Positions 1-11,370 of a stretch of DNA of 64,000 nt are shown here, one piece after another. This DNA comes from Gongronella butleri. Lineage: Eukaryota; Mucoromycota; Mucoromycetes; Mucorales; Cunninghamellaceae. The notes beneath the pieces are model-generated. The model did no database searches and was not told the DNA's origin. It worked only from the letters and a program-made list of their open reading frames with translations. The stretch lies in the NCBI GenBank assembly GCA_025201375.1, contig JAIWZP010000010.1:248001-312000 (forward strand), in the 5' to 3' direction. Position 1 is the stretch's first letter. Each line of letters opens with the position of its first letter. The translations under genes were made by a program, and so were the position numbers.

Positions 1-1706
1 ACCCCCCTCCTCGCTGCTCCATTGCATTTCTTCCCATCATCCCCAGTGCATCACTATTTTTTATGCTTTTTTTTTTTTTTTGTATGCCATTTATGACGAC
101 CAGCCGATTATATTTTTATTACTTTGTACAACGTTTGTCATGACTTTTCTATATGCGCTTTCAATAGAGCTCGATTTTGTGTAGCCATGCCCAGCCAATA
201 AATCCATCCAACCTTCATGGCACATCACTGGCACCAATTTTTGACCGACCCCGCCTTTTTTGTGAAGAGTTTAAGAACATACGCCATTTGAACTCACTTG
301 GCCCAAGCTTTTCTCATGTCATGGTAACACCAGATATAGTCCACTGTCCCAATGGTTCACACTGACGCGTATTTTAAAAATATTACGGAATATCATATTA
401 TGATGCCATAAATAATTGCCCAATTGCTTCTTATATGATACCGCGTTTGGACGCTGTTTCACGTCGATTCATTTGAGATGACTCACGCGTCGATACGTTG
501 GGCCGTTGTCGCGCACATCACCAGAATGGGCAAGACCTTGCCCCCTTTTTGCTGGCGCGTCCTCCGGATCCTGTTCATCGGGTCCTATATTTGAGCTAGA
601 GGATGCTGAACACAAAAATCCGACGATGTCAAGTTTTCCCAGAGATCGAAGCACGCAGTCTTGAGAAAATGCAGTTTTCATAAAATCAGGGCCAAATCAG
701 GATCAAAACGGTTCCTGAGGGCTAACTCGCCGAAAACATGACGCGATGTCCCCAAACCACAAGCGCTTTTACCGCGTTTGGCTGCTGATTCATTTAAGGT
801 GTCTCACGCGCTGGGGCGCTCAGCCGTTGCCGCGGTACGAGACCAAATACTGCTGATCTTACCCCCTATACGCCTATGAAACTGGCGCTTCATCAGAAAC
901 TTACTCATCTGGTCTCAAATTTGGACCAGTTGATGGCAGACCCAGTTATCCAACGGTGTTAATTTTTTTCACAAATCGGATAACTCAGTCCCGAGAAATC
1001 TCGAGATTCGTGTTTGCTAGTGAAACCCCCAGCGTCAAACAATATTTTACGCGTTTATCTCTATGAGTCTAACCATATGGCTCCAAATTTTGACCAGTGG
1101 ATACATGACTCACAATTCCTACGATTTCAAAATTTTTCAGAAATCGAATTACTCAGTCCTGAGAAAATGCATTTTGCATGAAATCAGGGCTATATCAAGA
1201 TCAAAACGACCCCCTAAAGGCTAACTCGCCCAAAAATCGACGCGATGTCCCCAAACCACAAGCGCTTTTACCGCGTTTTCCCGCTAATTCATTTGATATG
1301 TCTTGCGCATCGGGGCGCTCAGCCGTTGCCGCGGTACGAGATCAAATGGTGGCGAATTTACTCCTATACGCCTATGAAACTGGCGCTTCGTCAGAAACTT
1401 GCTCATCTGGTCCCAAATTTGGATCAGTTGATGGTAATCGCAATTCTTCAACGGTGTTAAATTTTTTAGCTATGATCCCACCAAATAGTGGAGCATCAAA
1501 AAAGCGCGGGAAATGGGTACCCTGGTGTTCTACACGCTAGTCAGCTTTGACAAGCGAAATCTTGAAAACACACCGGAGGCGAGTAATTGTATAAACAGCA
1601 CCTTGGCCATGCTTTTCGTTTGGTGACGCGTCGTAGACTGCCAATATCACGGGCCGGCCTCACGTTTGTTATGAAATTAATGATTATTTATTTAAAAGTA
1701 CTTAAT
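1..1706. repeat. Intergenic field with tandem copies of interspersed repeat family A
   Basis: No convincing gene is present. The first ~170 bases are T-rich and could be the 3' end of a gene lying to the left. From about 380 onward the DNA is a diverged tandem repeat. A block with 'atcagggc' followed by 'ggctaactcgcc' and 'ccaaaccacaagcgctttta' occurs near 690-800 and again near 1180-1275, so the period is about 0.49 kb. A partial unit precedes these at about 430-680. Related copies lie at 20320-20835, and a fragment lies at 42455-42520. ORFs in this stretch (for example 1178-1540) follow the repeat and have no recognisable product. Stop codons in all frames suggest decayed or non-coding repeats. 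Confidence 0.6.
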
Positions 1707-3407
1707 TTAAAAAAAGGGTGAGTGCTGTTGCTGCTGAGTGTTTTGTGTGGATGCGGTGCGTAGGGTGCTGGAATGGCCGAGTGTCGACGGCTGCGGCGAG
1801 AAAGTGCGTCCGGAGCGTCCGGAGCTGTCGACGGGGGACATGGTTGCCTGGTCCTCGTGTGTCCACGCGTCAATGTTGTTGGACGAGGCTGCGACGCCCG
1901 CGGGACGCACGAGTGCGTCGTCCCACAGATTGTCATACTCGTTTGCTTTCATGAATGAGGTAGTGTCAATGGCTGGCAGGGCCTCCGAGTCGGGACGTGG
2001 GCGTGGCGGGCCTGCTGCGGCAACATTGCGCTGGCGTGGTGACGGTGCATGTTGTTGAAGATGTGCCGAACTGGATGAGAGTGCGGGCGAGCCAACGGAG
2101 GCGGCAACGGGCATGACCAATGAGGGGGTATGACTAGCAAACGGTGAATTGGACGGAGGCGGCGATGAAGCAAGGACGGGGCGTGGCTGCAGCGCGGTCA
2201 TGGACCCCGTGCGTGGCTGTTGTTGACGCGTGAATGACTGAGGTTGCTGCGCATGGCCGGTGTCGGCATAATCGCTGAAATCCAAGGCATAATCGCCAGA
2301 AACGCCAGAAACAGGCCGCGATCCAGTGGATACGCGCTGGTGCTGCATTTGTGGCGAGTAGTCGAGGTGACCCAGATAAGGCGAAGCCGCCGACGACGCG
2401 CGGTCCTGGCTGATGGACCGCGAATGGGCCGCGTTCATCAGATTCTCGTGCGATTCCAGCGGCAATTGATCCTTGCTGAGCATTTGTGCAAGGAAATTGT
2501 ACTTTGACGCGCGCTTTGCCTGCATCTCGGGGAACACGTCGTTGAACTCCTGTGCGTACATTTTCACATTGTTGCGGTTGCGTCGTTTGCGCCAAAAGAA
2601 GAAAAGCGCGGCAATCACGGCAAGCCCGCCCACGACGCCAATGACAATGCCGGCAATGGCCCCTGGCGCCAGCGAGCCATTATTGGTGGACGATGCAGGG
2701 CGGTCCGTGCAGGTGCCCGTGCAGTAATCGGTCAAACATTGGAAATCGGCGGCACATGTCGCTCCATTGCTCGATTTCGCGACACATTGCTTGGTGGGCG
2801 CATTACAATACATCGTCCCCGGGCACGTGCCATCGGTCTGTGCATTCGCGTCCGACGCACACTCTTTGTTTCCCAGCGCAAGCGTCGAATTGACAGATGT
2901 AAACGTCGATTCAATGGCCGACACGCTGCTGTATGTAAACGACGTGACCAACGACGTTTGAAAGGCCGTGGACAGCGCAGGTGTCGTGGTGGTGAGGGCG
3001 ACAGGCGGTGTCGATGATTGTTGCTGCTTTGTCGTCGTTGTACCAGGCGTGGTAGGCGGCGTGGTGTGCGTCACTGGCGGTGTGGTGGCCGTGGGTGGTG
3101 GCGTGGTGGCAGTCGATGGAGGTGGGGTCGTGTGGGTGTCCGAGGAAGGGGGTGGGTCCGAGGACGTGGGCGGCGGGTTGGACGTTTGGCCCGGATCCGA
3201 GGATGGAGCGGTGTCAGTGGGCATTGGTGTCGTGATGGGCTTTTCTGATGGTGTTTGGCTATCGCTAGGATCGTTGGTGGGGGGCGTGGTGCCGTTGGTA
3301 TCTTGTCGAGCGTGCAGAGAACCTGCATGACCGAGAGAAAAAAAAAAAGTCGAAAAAGGGGTCAATAGGCACCAATTTCATGGCCACAAAAAGTTACCTG
3401 GCATCAT
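1707..3407 (-). CDS. Mucin-like single-pass membrane protein with Cys-rich ectodomain
   Basis: Likely a plasma-membrane or cell-wall-associated protein; I do not recognise the family. The long exon 1707-3322 encodes a Thr/Pro/Ser-rich stretch of about 90 residues, probably O-mannosylated. A small cysteine module follows (KECASDANAQTDGTCPG, then further Cys pairs; eight Cys in all). Next come a glycine/valine-rich transmembrane helix near residues 223-246, a basic stop-transfer (WRKRRNR), and a ~290-residue Ser/Gln/Pro-rich cytoplasmic tail. The topology resembles fungal wall-stress sensors, but no WSC domain is visible. The open frame runs upstream only to a TTG. I place the start at ATG 3407 in a 10-nt exon (3398-3407) followed by an intron with GTAACT donor and TGCAG acceptor, giving 541 aa. 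This model lacks a clear signal peptide although a Kex2-like site (HAR) follows, so an upstream signal-peptide exon may be missing. Confidence 0.7.
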
Positions 3408-4844
3408 TACTTTAAAATCCACGCGAGAAAGCAAAGCAACGAGATTAAATACTAGTGAGATTGGGGCCCGTGAGCACAAAAAGGAGAGGAATTGGTATCG
3501 AGAGACGTAAAAGGAGAGAAAGAAAAGAGAGGGCGACGTGACGATAAAAAAAAAAAAGAAATTTCATTAACTTTTCACGGCGGGGATCCTTCTCCAAAAT
3601 TGAACTTTAAAAAAATGGATTCTGGGCTTTGATCTGCTTTTCGGGCAATTGTCAATTGGGCAACAAAAGGAGACAACGACGCATCGCGTCCGTCCATTTG
3701 CCCCTTCCCATGGCGACATGCGCACATGGATGCCTTTTATTTTATTTTTGGTTGTCACGAGTGTGTCAAGGGAGGTGGGGCCCCATCTGCCTTACCAGAG
3801 ACAACACGCCTGAACAACGCGATTCGTTTGCTCTCCTGAAAAGGGAGGTCTGTGGCAAATCCCGTTCAATTCACTTCAGCTCGTGTCACCATGCTTTGAA
3901 CTTTATTCTATGAAAGCGGCCAGGGGAATGGATGCCTGAGCCAAGCTTCCCAAACAAGCGACATCGCGTTGACAGGTTATTCACGAAAATAAAAGTAAAA
4001 AGTGGAACAATCACCGTAAAACTTGGTTTTTAGGAGACAAATGCTCGAATGACGATCATTGCTCTCTTTTTCTTTTTTTCTTTTTTCTCTCAGTGGCCAT
4101 GGGGCAATTGTAAGCCAAGCGGGCGATCCGCTTCGTGTAACGGGCGCATGCAAGACAAAATTATGGACCGGCCTCAGAGGACCAAGAGAAAATAAAAAAA
4201 GAGTCCTGGATCGAAAAAGGAGGATTTCCGCACGCGTGTGTGCTGCGCGTGTGATTTCACCCCCCGTGGGCAATCCGTGCCTCAAAACAAGAGGTGCCCC
4301 AAGAAAGGGACAATGGCCCGATCAAGGAGTCCACAAAGAAAATAAAGGGGGACGCGTCAGCCAAACTTCCTCGACGTGCTATGCACTCTCATTGGTGTCT
4401 CGCGACTAGTGGCAGGTTCTCTTGCCAAATGGGTTCCGTCTCCTTTTGCCCGTGTAACATGTGGTCGATACCTCTTTTTTTTTTTTTTTTTTTTTGACAT
4501 GGTCCAAAGCAGCGATGCGCCTCTTTTCTTTGGGGAAACGGTCACCCGCTCCCATAAACTTGATCTGCTATGGTCAAAATCATGCAAAAGTGCCATTCTG
4601 ACACCACTACGCGCTTTCTGAGCCGTAGGTTCATCAAAGGCTGTCGTTTTGACTTGTTCATCCAATATAAAAAAAGACGTCTTGCTTCGTAAATTTGAAA
4701 GAAAATAGTGTTTTTGCAAAATTCGAGCAAACAAAACTAAGCAATAGTGCCAAAAGCTGATGATAGACAACGACGCTGTAGCCGATCCAATGCCAAAGAA
4801 TGCAAAAAGAAAAGAGAAAAAGGGACAAAGGAGGTCGAAAAAAT
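3408..4844. other. Intergenic, no gene seen
   Basis: The first 150 bases read on the minus strand are CT-rich, as expected for the leader of the membrane-protein gene. The rest has T/A homopolymers (T23 near 4474) and no ORF with recognisable content. Confidence 0.5.
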
Positions 4845-5970
4845 GCACTTTTCAATTTTTACGCGCAAACGCGCACAACCGTGGAGAGCCGCGCAATATT
4901 TAGCGCGCTACTCGTCGCAAATGAAAGATGAGGAAGCGAGCATTCATTTGAGCCCCTCGTCGTGTCTCTGGGTAGCGCCATTCAGGTTCCAGAGCTGTTT
5001 GAAATTTTGTGCGGTGGATGCGATGATTTTTGAAAAAAAAATTCAAGTCCTCATATCGTCCTCAAACTTGGAGAGTTGGTGGGGGTCAATGAGTAATAAA
5101 CAACGAGGCAAGTTTCAGAGGATTCTACTCTGTGGATTTTGAGAAAATTGCGGTCTAGTGAGTTGGAGGCCTCTGTTTCAAACGCTCATCATTCGACGAG
5201 CGAGAGAGCTAGAGTCGATCAGTTGACATATCCTTGGAGAGCATCATCCAACGTTTCATATGTAAGCATTGAATGGAAAAATGATCTGTGCGATCCAGAG
5301 TATCGACGCGTCGAAAACCGGCTTCAAAAAACGCGGTTTCGACGCGTCGCTTTCACGCGCAAATGCGTGTTTCTTGTGATCATCGGCAGCCAGATGTGCG
5401 CACGATCGATATGCGCGAGATATATTCGTTTGAGGTCGCTAAAAGCACGTCTTCGCTTTATGACATTGAATTGAAAATAGGATGATTTTGGTCATCTTTT
5501 GTTGATTTTCTCGCCAACTAGTGCAACAATCCGCGACCTTGCCAACACAAAAAGTGATGAGGGCAGCGCTATATTGCTACCCTCCAAGTTTCGCGACAAT
5601 TCAGCGATCTTTTTTGATTTTCGAAAATTGGCCAGGGGGTCATCCATGAATTTTGGCCATTATTTAATTTGGTTGTTGCTCGCCATCTAACAATCGCAGC
5701 GCTACAAGGGTGGGCTCAAATGAAAGCCTGGCGTGACCTTTCGAGCGCGACGCGATAAACCAACCAATAGGCTTTGAGATCGCCCGTCAAAAAAACGACT
5801 ATGGATGTTTTATCACTTTTTTTGCGATTCACTAGCGTCTAATCACGTTGCTCCTGAATAAAAGATTACCATTCGAGAGCCACGAAGCAGCACGAGCATT
5901 TGTCTGTCAAGAGCCACTCCAGATTCCATTGTTGCTTCTCAAGTAATTCACGAATTTCAAATGAAAAAAT
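4845..5970 (+). repeat. Interspersed repeat family B, copy 1
   Basis: About 1.1 kb aligned by eye with 60945-62070 in the same orientation. Shared blocks include 'gaaattttgtgcggtggatg' (near 5008 and 61093), 'gaggcctctgtttcaaa' (5166, 61260), 'ggatgattttggtcatctttt' cores (5480, 61577) and 'ttgattttcgaaaattggcc' (5612, 61713). It carries no long ORF conserved between the copies, so it is more likely a non-autonomous or decayed element than a gene. No terminal inverted repeat or target duplication was seen. Confidence 0.65.
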
Positions 5971-6135
5971 AGCCTTTTTACAATTTTCCACCTCGTTTAA
6001 GCTTCTTTCTCTTCTCGGTTGTGGCGTGTATCTGGATTTTTATGTATATTTTTTTTTTCAAATGGCAAACTGGGCAGATTGGGATACAAAACAAAGAAAA
6101 AGAGCGAAAAAAAAAGAGGGGGAGAGGATGAGAAA

Positions 6136-7999
6136 CTAGTCTAATTGCAGTAAGCTGTTGAGGACGGCCTGTGTGCGCATGATGTCGAGGGCCTGCTTGA
6201 TTTCAAGGTGGCGTCGTGCGGCGTCGAGCCAGTCCGCAGCCAGATGCTTTGGCCAGCCCTTGAGCTGATTGATTTCGCGTGTGGCGCTTTCGAGGTCTGC
6301 GTCGTGCTGAAGGTAATAGGTGGCACGTGCGAGTCTTGCCTCCATGTCGTCGCCCTGGACGAGGCCCTGCTTGGGGAATAGGAGCTTGCTCAGCAGGATG
6401 GAGATCATATGCGAGATCATGGAGCTGCCTTCTTCGGGGATGAGCGAGGCTTCGCGCACCTGTTCGGCCACCTTGTCAAAGCGGTCGACAAGCTGCGCCA
6501 TCGAGCTAATCCCGTGCTCGGCCACCGTCTCGGAAATGTTGGCACTGACCACCTGGACAAGGGCGTCGTTTTGCTTTTCCACGGCATTGGCAAATGGCGT
6601 TGCCGGCGCGCTGACTTTGCGCACGGTCTGCAATTCGTCCAAGAAGGCTTGCTTGTTGCCCTTGTATGCTGCGCGCTTCAGAGCATCAATGGCAACGAGC
6701 AATTGGTGGGCCTTGCGGCAGTCCTCGAGCGATTCGGCATTGCGATGTGCCAATTGTTCGAGAATCGCTTGGTTATGCACCACACCTTCCACATTGGCAA
6801 GGCGGCCGCCACGTTCCTGTTCGACGGCTTGCTTGATCTGCTGCGTGAATTCGTCGCGCAAGTGGGCGACCTGTGCGCGAAGGGCAACTTGCAATTCGTC
6901 ACGGGCAGCATCGCGCTGCGCATTCAGTTGCTGCTCGCCTTGTTCGGCAAGGGTCTGCTGCAATTGACGCAATTCAATGTCCAGATGCTGCTGGAATTGC
7001 GCCGTCTTTTCATTGATGCGTGCCTTGACCTTGTCGCGGGCATCCGTCACCTTTTTCACCACTTGATCATAGTGATTGGTGACGGCCGTGTCCAATTGAT
7101 TGGCCTTCTTGACAAGCGATTGCAATTGAGCCAGCACCTGCTTTTGGTCGTCGTTGGCACGCTGGATATCTGCATTCAAAGCCTTGATGTCGCGTGTCGC
7201 CAGATCAGAAAGGCGTTTGGCATGGCCCGTGAGCCCAATTTCGTTCAAAAGGATGATCAATGTCTCGGTAGTGGCAATCAATTGATGCAATTGCTCGTCG
7301 TTGGTCTTGGTGAACGAAGGAATGCGCGCAGGACCGCCACCCTCGACAACATGATCAAACAACACCGGTTGTTGCTGTTGTTGTTGTTGCTTTTTACGGC
7401 CCGACAGCGATGGTGGCGCCGTCGACGCGGCTGGAGGCATGGTCTCGCCCTTGAGCAATGCAATGGCATCACCAAGATAGTCGTACCAATCGGCAAGCGT
7501 GTCCTGGAGATGACCCGCGCTCGTGGAAAGCTGCGAAAGCGCGTTGGATGCCTGCTTTTGCGCGGCCATGCCCTTTTCGTAGTAATCCTGCACGTCGCGG
7601 TTCGATGCCGCGTCCTCGAAAAAGTCGAGCACCTGCTCGCCACCCGGCACATACGTCGTGTACGTGTCGTGGAACGCTTCATTGTGAAGCGCAAGATACG
7701 CAGCACCCGCATAGCTGCCGCCGCCCAACACCGTCAGCCAGAGAAGCTTCTTGCCAATGGATCCACCCTTGCTGCCGCTACTGCTGCTGCTGCTGCTGTA
7801 GGATCGTGACTGAAGAGAGAAAGAAAATAAAAGGCAAAAAAATGACAAAAAATGAGAAAATGACTCCAATTCTCGCGCATTGGTCCTTTTTAATAGGGCC
7901 ATTGAATGATAAAAGAGACATTACCACGCACGGCGCAACGCGCACGGAACGAGAACCAGCACGAGCGGCCGATGCCAATAGGGATGTGCCGCGGAGCAT
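6136..7999 (-). CDS. MIC60: MICOS complex subunit Mic60 (mitofilin)
   Basis: Inner-membrane scaffold of the MICOS complex, which holds cristae junctions and contacts the outer membrane. Two exons, 7925-7999 and 6136-7809, give 582 aa. The first exon encodes an Arg/Ser/Ala presequence (MLRGTSLLASAARAGSRSVR) with no acidic residue. A Ser-rich linker follows, then one transmembrane helix at about 47-66 (LLWLTVLGGGSYAGAAYLAL), a linker with a Gln run near 166-173, a long coiled coil at about 200-400, and the C-terminal mitofilin signature over roughly the last 95 residues (for example LARATYYLQHDADLESA, WLDAARRHLEIKQAL). Length is normal for fungi. The splice joins V25 to the SRSYSSS segment in phase 0. 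A large ORF on the opposite strand (6409-7809) is a shadow. Confidence 0.95.
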
Positions 8000-8802
8000 G
8001 GTCGATCTGTATAAAAATGAGAAAGAAAAAAAAAAAAAGAGACGGTCAAAAAAAGCAAAAGAAGGACCCGACCCCCCCTTGTCGCCATCAAAACAACGCG
8101 GAGATCGGGGTTGGAATTGTTAGCCAATCCGCGCTCCAGATCCATGCACACCAAAGAAAAAAAAGCCAAAAAAAAGCAGCCAGACGGGGATGAAACAAAT
8201 CGGCTTGCTTGTCGTTCCTGGCACATTTCATTTCATGAACGTGATAGTGCGTCTCCAATAAAACAAAAAACCAGTGCAAAAACAACAAAATCACGCAAAA
8301 AAGGGAACATCCACCGAGAATTGACGCAATGACGCCATCTTTTTTTGCGAGCATCGAGGCTGAGAGGAGGGGATGAGGCAGGCAAAGTCACGCGCCGCGC
8401 GTGGAGATCCAAAAAAGGAGCCAGAAAAAGAGAAAAAAAGGGGAAGGGGGCTAACCTTGTTTGTCGATTGCTTTCTCTTTTCTCTCTCTTTTTCTTTTTT
8501 CTTTCTCTCTCACTCTCTCTCTTTTTCTCTTTTGGTTCTCCACCTCTCTCTTCTTTTTTTTTTATTCTTTTTCTTCTTGTTTTAAATAACAAGGCCGGTA
8601 AAACAATAGCTTGCTATTCTTTTGCCTCTTTTCCTCCTCTTTTTCTCGATACCCCCCCCATAAAACGCCCCCACTCGTTTTTACCCCAGGTACACCCTTT
8701 TTTTTTTTGTCGTTGGTTCTCTCAATCTTTTTGACTGACTGGTCGTCCCTCTTTTTTCTTTCTTTTTTTTATTTTTATTTTTATTTTTTTTTAACTAGGC
8801 AT
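8000..8802. promoter_or_regulatory. Divergent promoter region between MIC60 and cyclin gene
   Basis: About 800 bases separate the two start codons. The right half (about 8455-8800) is a long CT/T-rich leader on the plus strand, typical of this genome just upstream of starts. No clear TATA box was seen for either gene. Confidence 0.45.
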
Positions 8803-10542
8803 ATGCACTCGCCCACGTTCGACCTTGCGCTCCATCCGACGGCAGACACGATTCAGCTGCTTGCGTCGTTGCTGGATCGGATGACGTCGGCCAACGACCA
8901 ATTGAACAAGGGCGTGCGGTCCAAGGCGGCCATTCGCAAGTCGTCGTCGGCGTCGCCTGTGGTGCCGACACAACAACAGCAACAGCAACAGCAGCAGCAG
9001 TCGTACACACTGTTTCATGCACGATCGATCCCGTCCATTGACATTTACTCGTACCTGTCGCGCATTTTGAAATATTGCCCGTGCACCAACGAATGCTTCC
9101 TCAGCTTGCTCGTGTATTTTGACCGGATGTCCAAGAATGCGCTTGCCGTCACGGGACAGCCATTCGCCATTGATTCGTACAACATCCATCGCCTCATCAT
9201 TGCAGGCGTCATGGTCGCGTCGAAATTCTTCTCCGACATCTTTTATACCAATACACGCTATGCAAAGGTCGGCGGCCTGCCTGTGCAGGAACTCAACAGA
9301 CTGGAAATCGAGTTTCTCCAGCTCAATGACTTCAACATTGCTGTTTCCATTCGCGAATTGCAGCGCTATGGCGATCAATTGCTCAAAGTGGCCATCATGG
9401 AGAAAGAAATGCGCCTTTTACCCAATTATCACCACCATCAGCACGCCGTTCAGCACCAACATCAACAACAGCAACAGCAGCACCATCAAAGCCAGCACCA
9501 ACACCATCAGCAGCACCATCATCACCCGCAAATGCGCCACGGCAGATCCACGTCCCTTGGCGCGCCCGCACGTGCCGAATGGACCGCCGACGAAACGGAA
9601 AATCACGCGAATTCCGTTGATGCGCTTACCGATGCTGTCAACAAATGTTATATTGTGGATGACGCGACGCGTCGCGCGTCCAATGGCGTTGTCTACGCGT
9701 ATGCAAGCCCTACTTTGTCGATGCGACGCATGGGCAGCATGGGCAGCCTCAACGGCACCAACAATCAACCTAGCCCCGCTACAACCGCTTCCTCCACGGT
9801 TCTAACCACGCCACCGCTCTTTGTTCGACCCAATTCCGCACAAACAAATGCCCGCCCCATTTATCACACCCATCAGAGACATAGCTTTGTCGATCCATCC
9901 ACGTCGTCGCCGCCACAACCACACACAAGACAACGACATGGCTCCATGGGCTGGTACGACGTGTATCGTTGCCAACAGGCTTATTATCCGCAAGGCTTCC
10001 CTCAAACGATGCCGCCACCACCCATTGGCACTCCCGCTCAGCCCCAAAATGTCGCCAATGGTACCAGTGGCCTCGCCAATGGCCTCCATGGCCCCAATCC
10101 CATCATCCATGCCCACGCCAGCCCGCTTGCCGCGCCGTCGTCGTCTGGCATGATGTCCGACGCGGCTTCTGCGTGGCGCGCCCCGCGTCAATCGCGCTCA
10201 AGCATCAATCTGTGCCAACAGGCAACCGCCACCGCCATGGCCGCAGCCTTTGTCCCCGTCGATCCTCATTTTATCAATTCAAATCGTCGACTCTCGGTTT
10301 CTTCTGTTCACTCGTCCTCGGCCACATTTATACCCCCGCAAGCCCCGTCGCACCATCACCACCATCGCCCTGCACACGACCCTTTCCCAAAACACCCGAA
10401 TCTCCAACAGGCTCCCGCGTCTTACTATCCTCCGTATTCAATTGGCATCCCTACACCGCCGCCATCTCTCTCGCCAATGCACCAACAAGACGCCGCAGCC
10501 TCTTCCTACACCTCCACCGCCTCACAGCAGCTGTATCTATAA
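8803..10542 (+). CDS. PHO80/PCL-type cyclin
   Basis: Cyclin partner of a Pho85/Cdk5-type kinase, likely acting in nutrient or morphogenesis signalling. Single exon, 579 aa. The first in-frame ATG is 8803; the open frame extends upstream only through T-rich leader from a TTG. The cyclin box spans about residues 71-196, starting at the FHARSIPSIDIYSYLSRI segment and including LLVYFDRM, MVASKFFSD and LNRLEIEFLQLNDF, which are characteristic of the PHO80 subfamily. A Gln run (about 57-66) precedes the box. A His/Gln-rich stretch (about 209-244) and a long low-complexity Ser/Pro/His tail follow, which is common in fungal PCL cyclins. The specific PCL subgroup cannot be told by eye. Confidence 0.88.
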   Translation: MHSPTFDLALHPTADTIQLLASLLDRMTSANDQLNKGVRSKAAIRKSSSASPVVPTQQQQQQQQQQSYTLFHARSIPSIDIYSYLSRILKYCPCTNECFLSLLVYFDRMSKNALAVTGQPFAIDSYNIHRLIIAGVMVASKFFSDIFYTNTRYAKVGGLPVQELNRLEIEFLQLNDFNIAVSIRELQRYGDQLLKVAIMEKEMRLLPNYHHHQHAVQHQHQQQQQQHHQSQHQHHQQHHHHPQMRHGRSTSLGAPARAEWTADETENHANSVDALTDAVNKCYIVDDATRRASNGVVYAYASPTLSMRRMGSMGSLNGTNNQPSPATTASSTVLTTPPLFVRPNSAQTNARPIYHTHQRHSFVDPSTSSPPQPHTRQRHGSMGWYDVYRCQQAYYPQGFPQTMPPPPIGTPAQPQNVANGTSGLANGLHGPNPIIHAHASPLAAPSSSGMMSDAASAWRAPRQSRSSINLCQQATATAMAAAFVPVDPHFINSNRRLSVSSVHSSSATFIPPQAPSHHHHHRPAHDPFPKHPNLQQAPASYYPPYSIGIPTPPPSLSPMHQQDAAASSYTSTASQQLYL

Positions 10543-11370
10543 TTTAACCCATCCCAAATGGTGCCGGCGTGCCATCGCCAAAGTGGCCAAGCTTGCTTTT
10601 TTTTTTTTTATACTTTTTATTTTATCGATATTCCCTTAGCCTCACTTATCCCCCCTTTCTTTTCGCCTTGCTGTGCCATGGCACACAGCAAGGACGCGCG
10701 CGTACGCAGTGCGTCGCGTGGCGGCAACCGCGCACAAGCCCACTTTATCCCCCTCATTGCTTATTTATTTTCTTTTTTTTTTTTTTTACAATCGTACCCA
10801 AATGCACTCCCCCCTGTGTGCCCCTAACGCTCCCTGTGTCGGAGCCACCTCATGATCTAGCCATCTAAACTATTAAAATCCAACATCCATTATTTCACAG
10901 TTTTTTATTTTTTTATTTTTATTTTTATTTTTATTTTTGCATTCTTTAGTTTAGCATGATGGAAAAGAGAGAGAGAAAAAGAGAAAAAGCGGACGTGCTC
11001 ACCCACAGAAATGAGATCAGCACGCTGCATTGACGAGAAAAGAGGCGACAAGGCAAGCCTAGCAACCATGTGTGGCAGACATCACAGCGGAGTCGCCAAT
11101 GGGTCATGAGGTGCATGGATCTGCTGGCTCTTTTTTTGCTTGGGAAGGAGCCCCCTTTTCCCCCTGAGTGCCTATTATTATTTTTATTCCTGCACGGTTT
11201 TGTTTACGATTCAAAAAGATCGCTCTTGGGTCCAAATAAAAGAAAAAAATGCCAAGGACACGCTCAGCAAACGACAAGCGCACCCATTGCTCATTCTTTT
11301 TCTTATTTCTTTTTTTCTTTTTTTTAACTCTTTTTCTGTTGTACCATCATCTTTTGTACTTTTAAACCCG
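10543..11370. other. Intergenic between cyclin and SHO1
   Basis: T-rich 3' region of the cyclin gene, with repeated 'ttttta' blocks near 10905-10938, then the leader of SHO1. A CG-rich patch (10690-10725) shows no gene. Nothing else supported. Confidence 0.4.

Noticed and set aside
1178..1540. 120-codon ORF in the left repeat field
   Set aside because: It coincides with repeat family A, and other copies of the family do not keep the frame.
6409..7809. 466-codon plus-strand ORF opposite Mic60
   Set aside because: It lies wholly antisense to a clear gene and has no recognisable domain; it results from the codon bias of Mic60.
8611..8802. N-terminal extension of the cyclin frame
   Set aside because: It begins at TTG, not ATG, and encodes a Phe/Ser run from the CT-rich leader; the first ATG is 8803.
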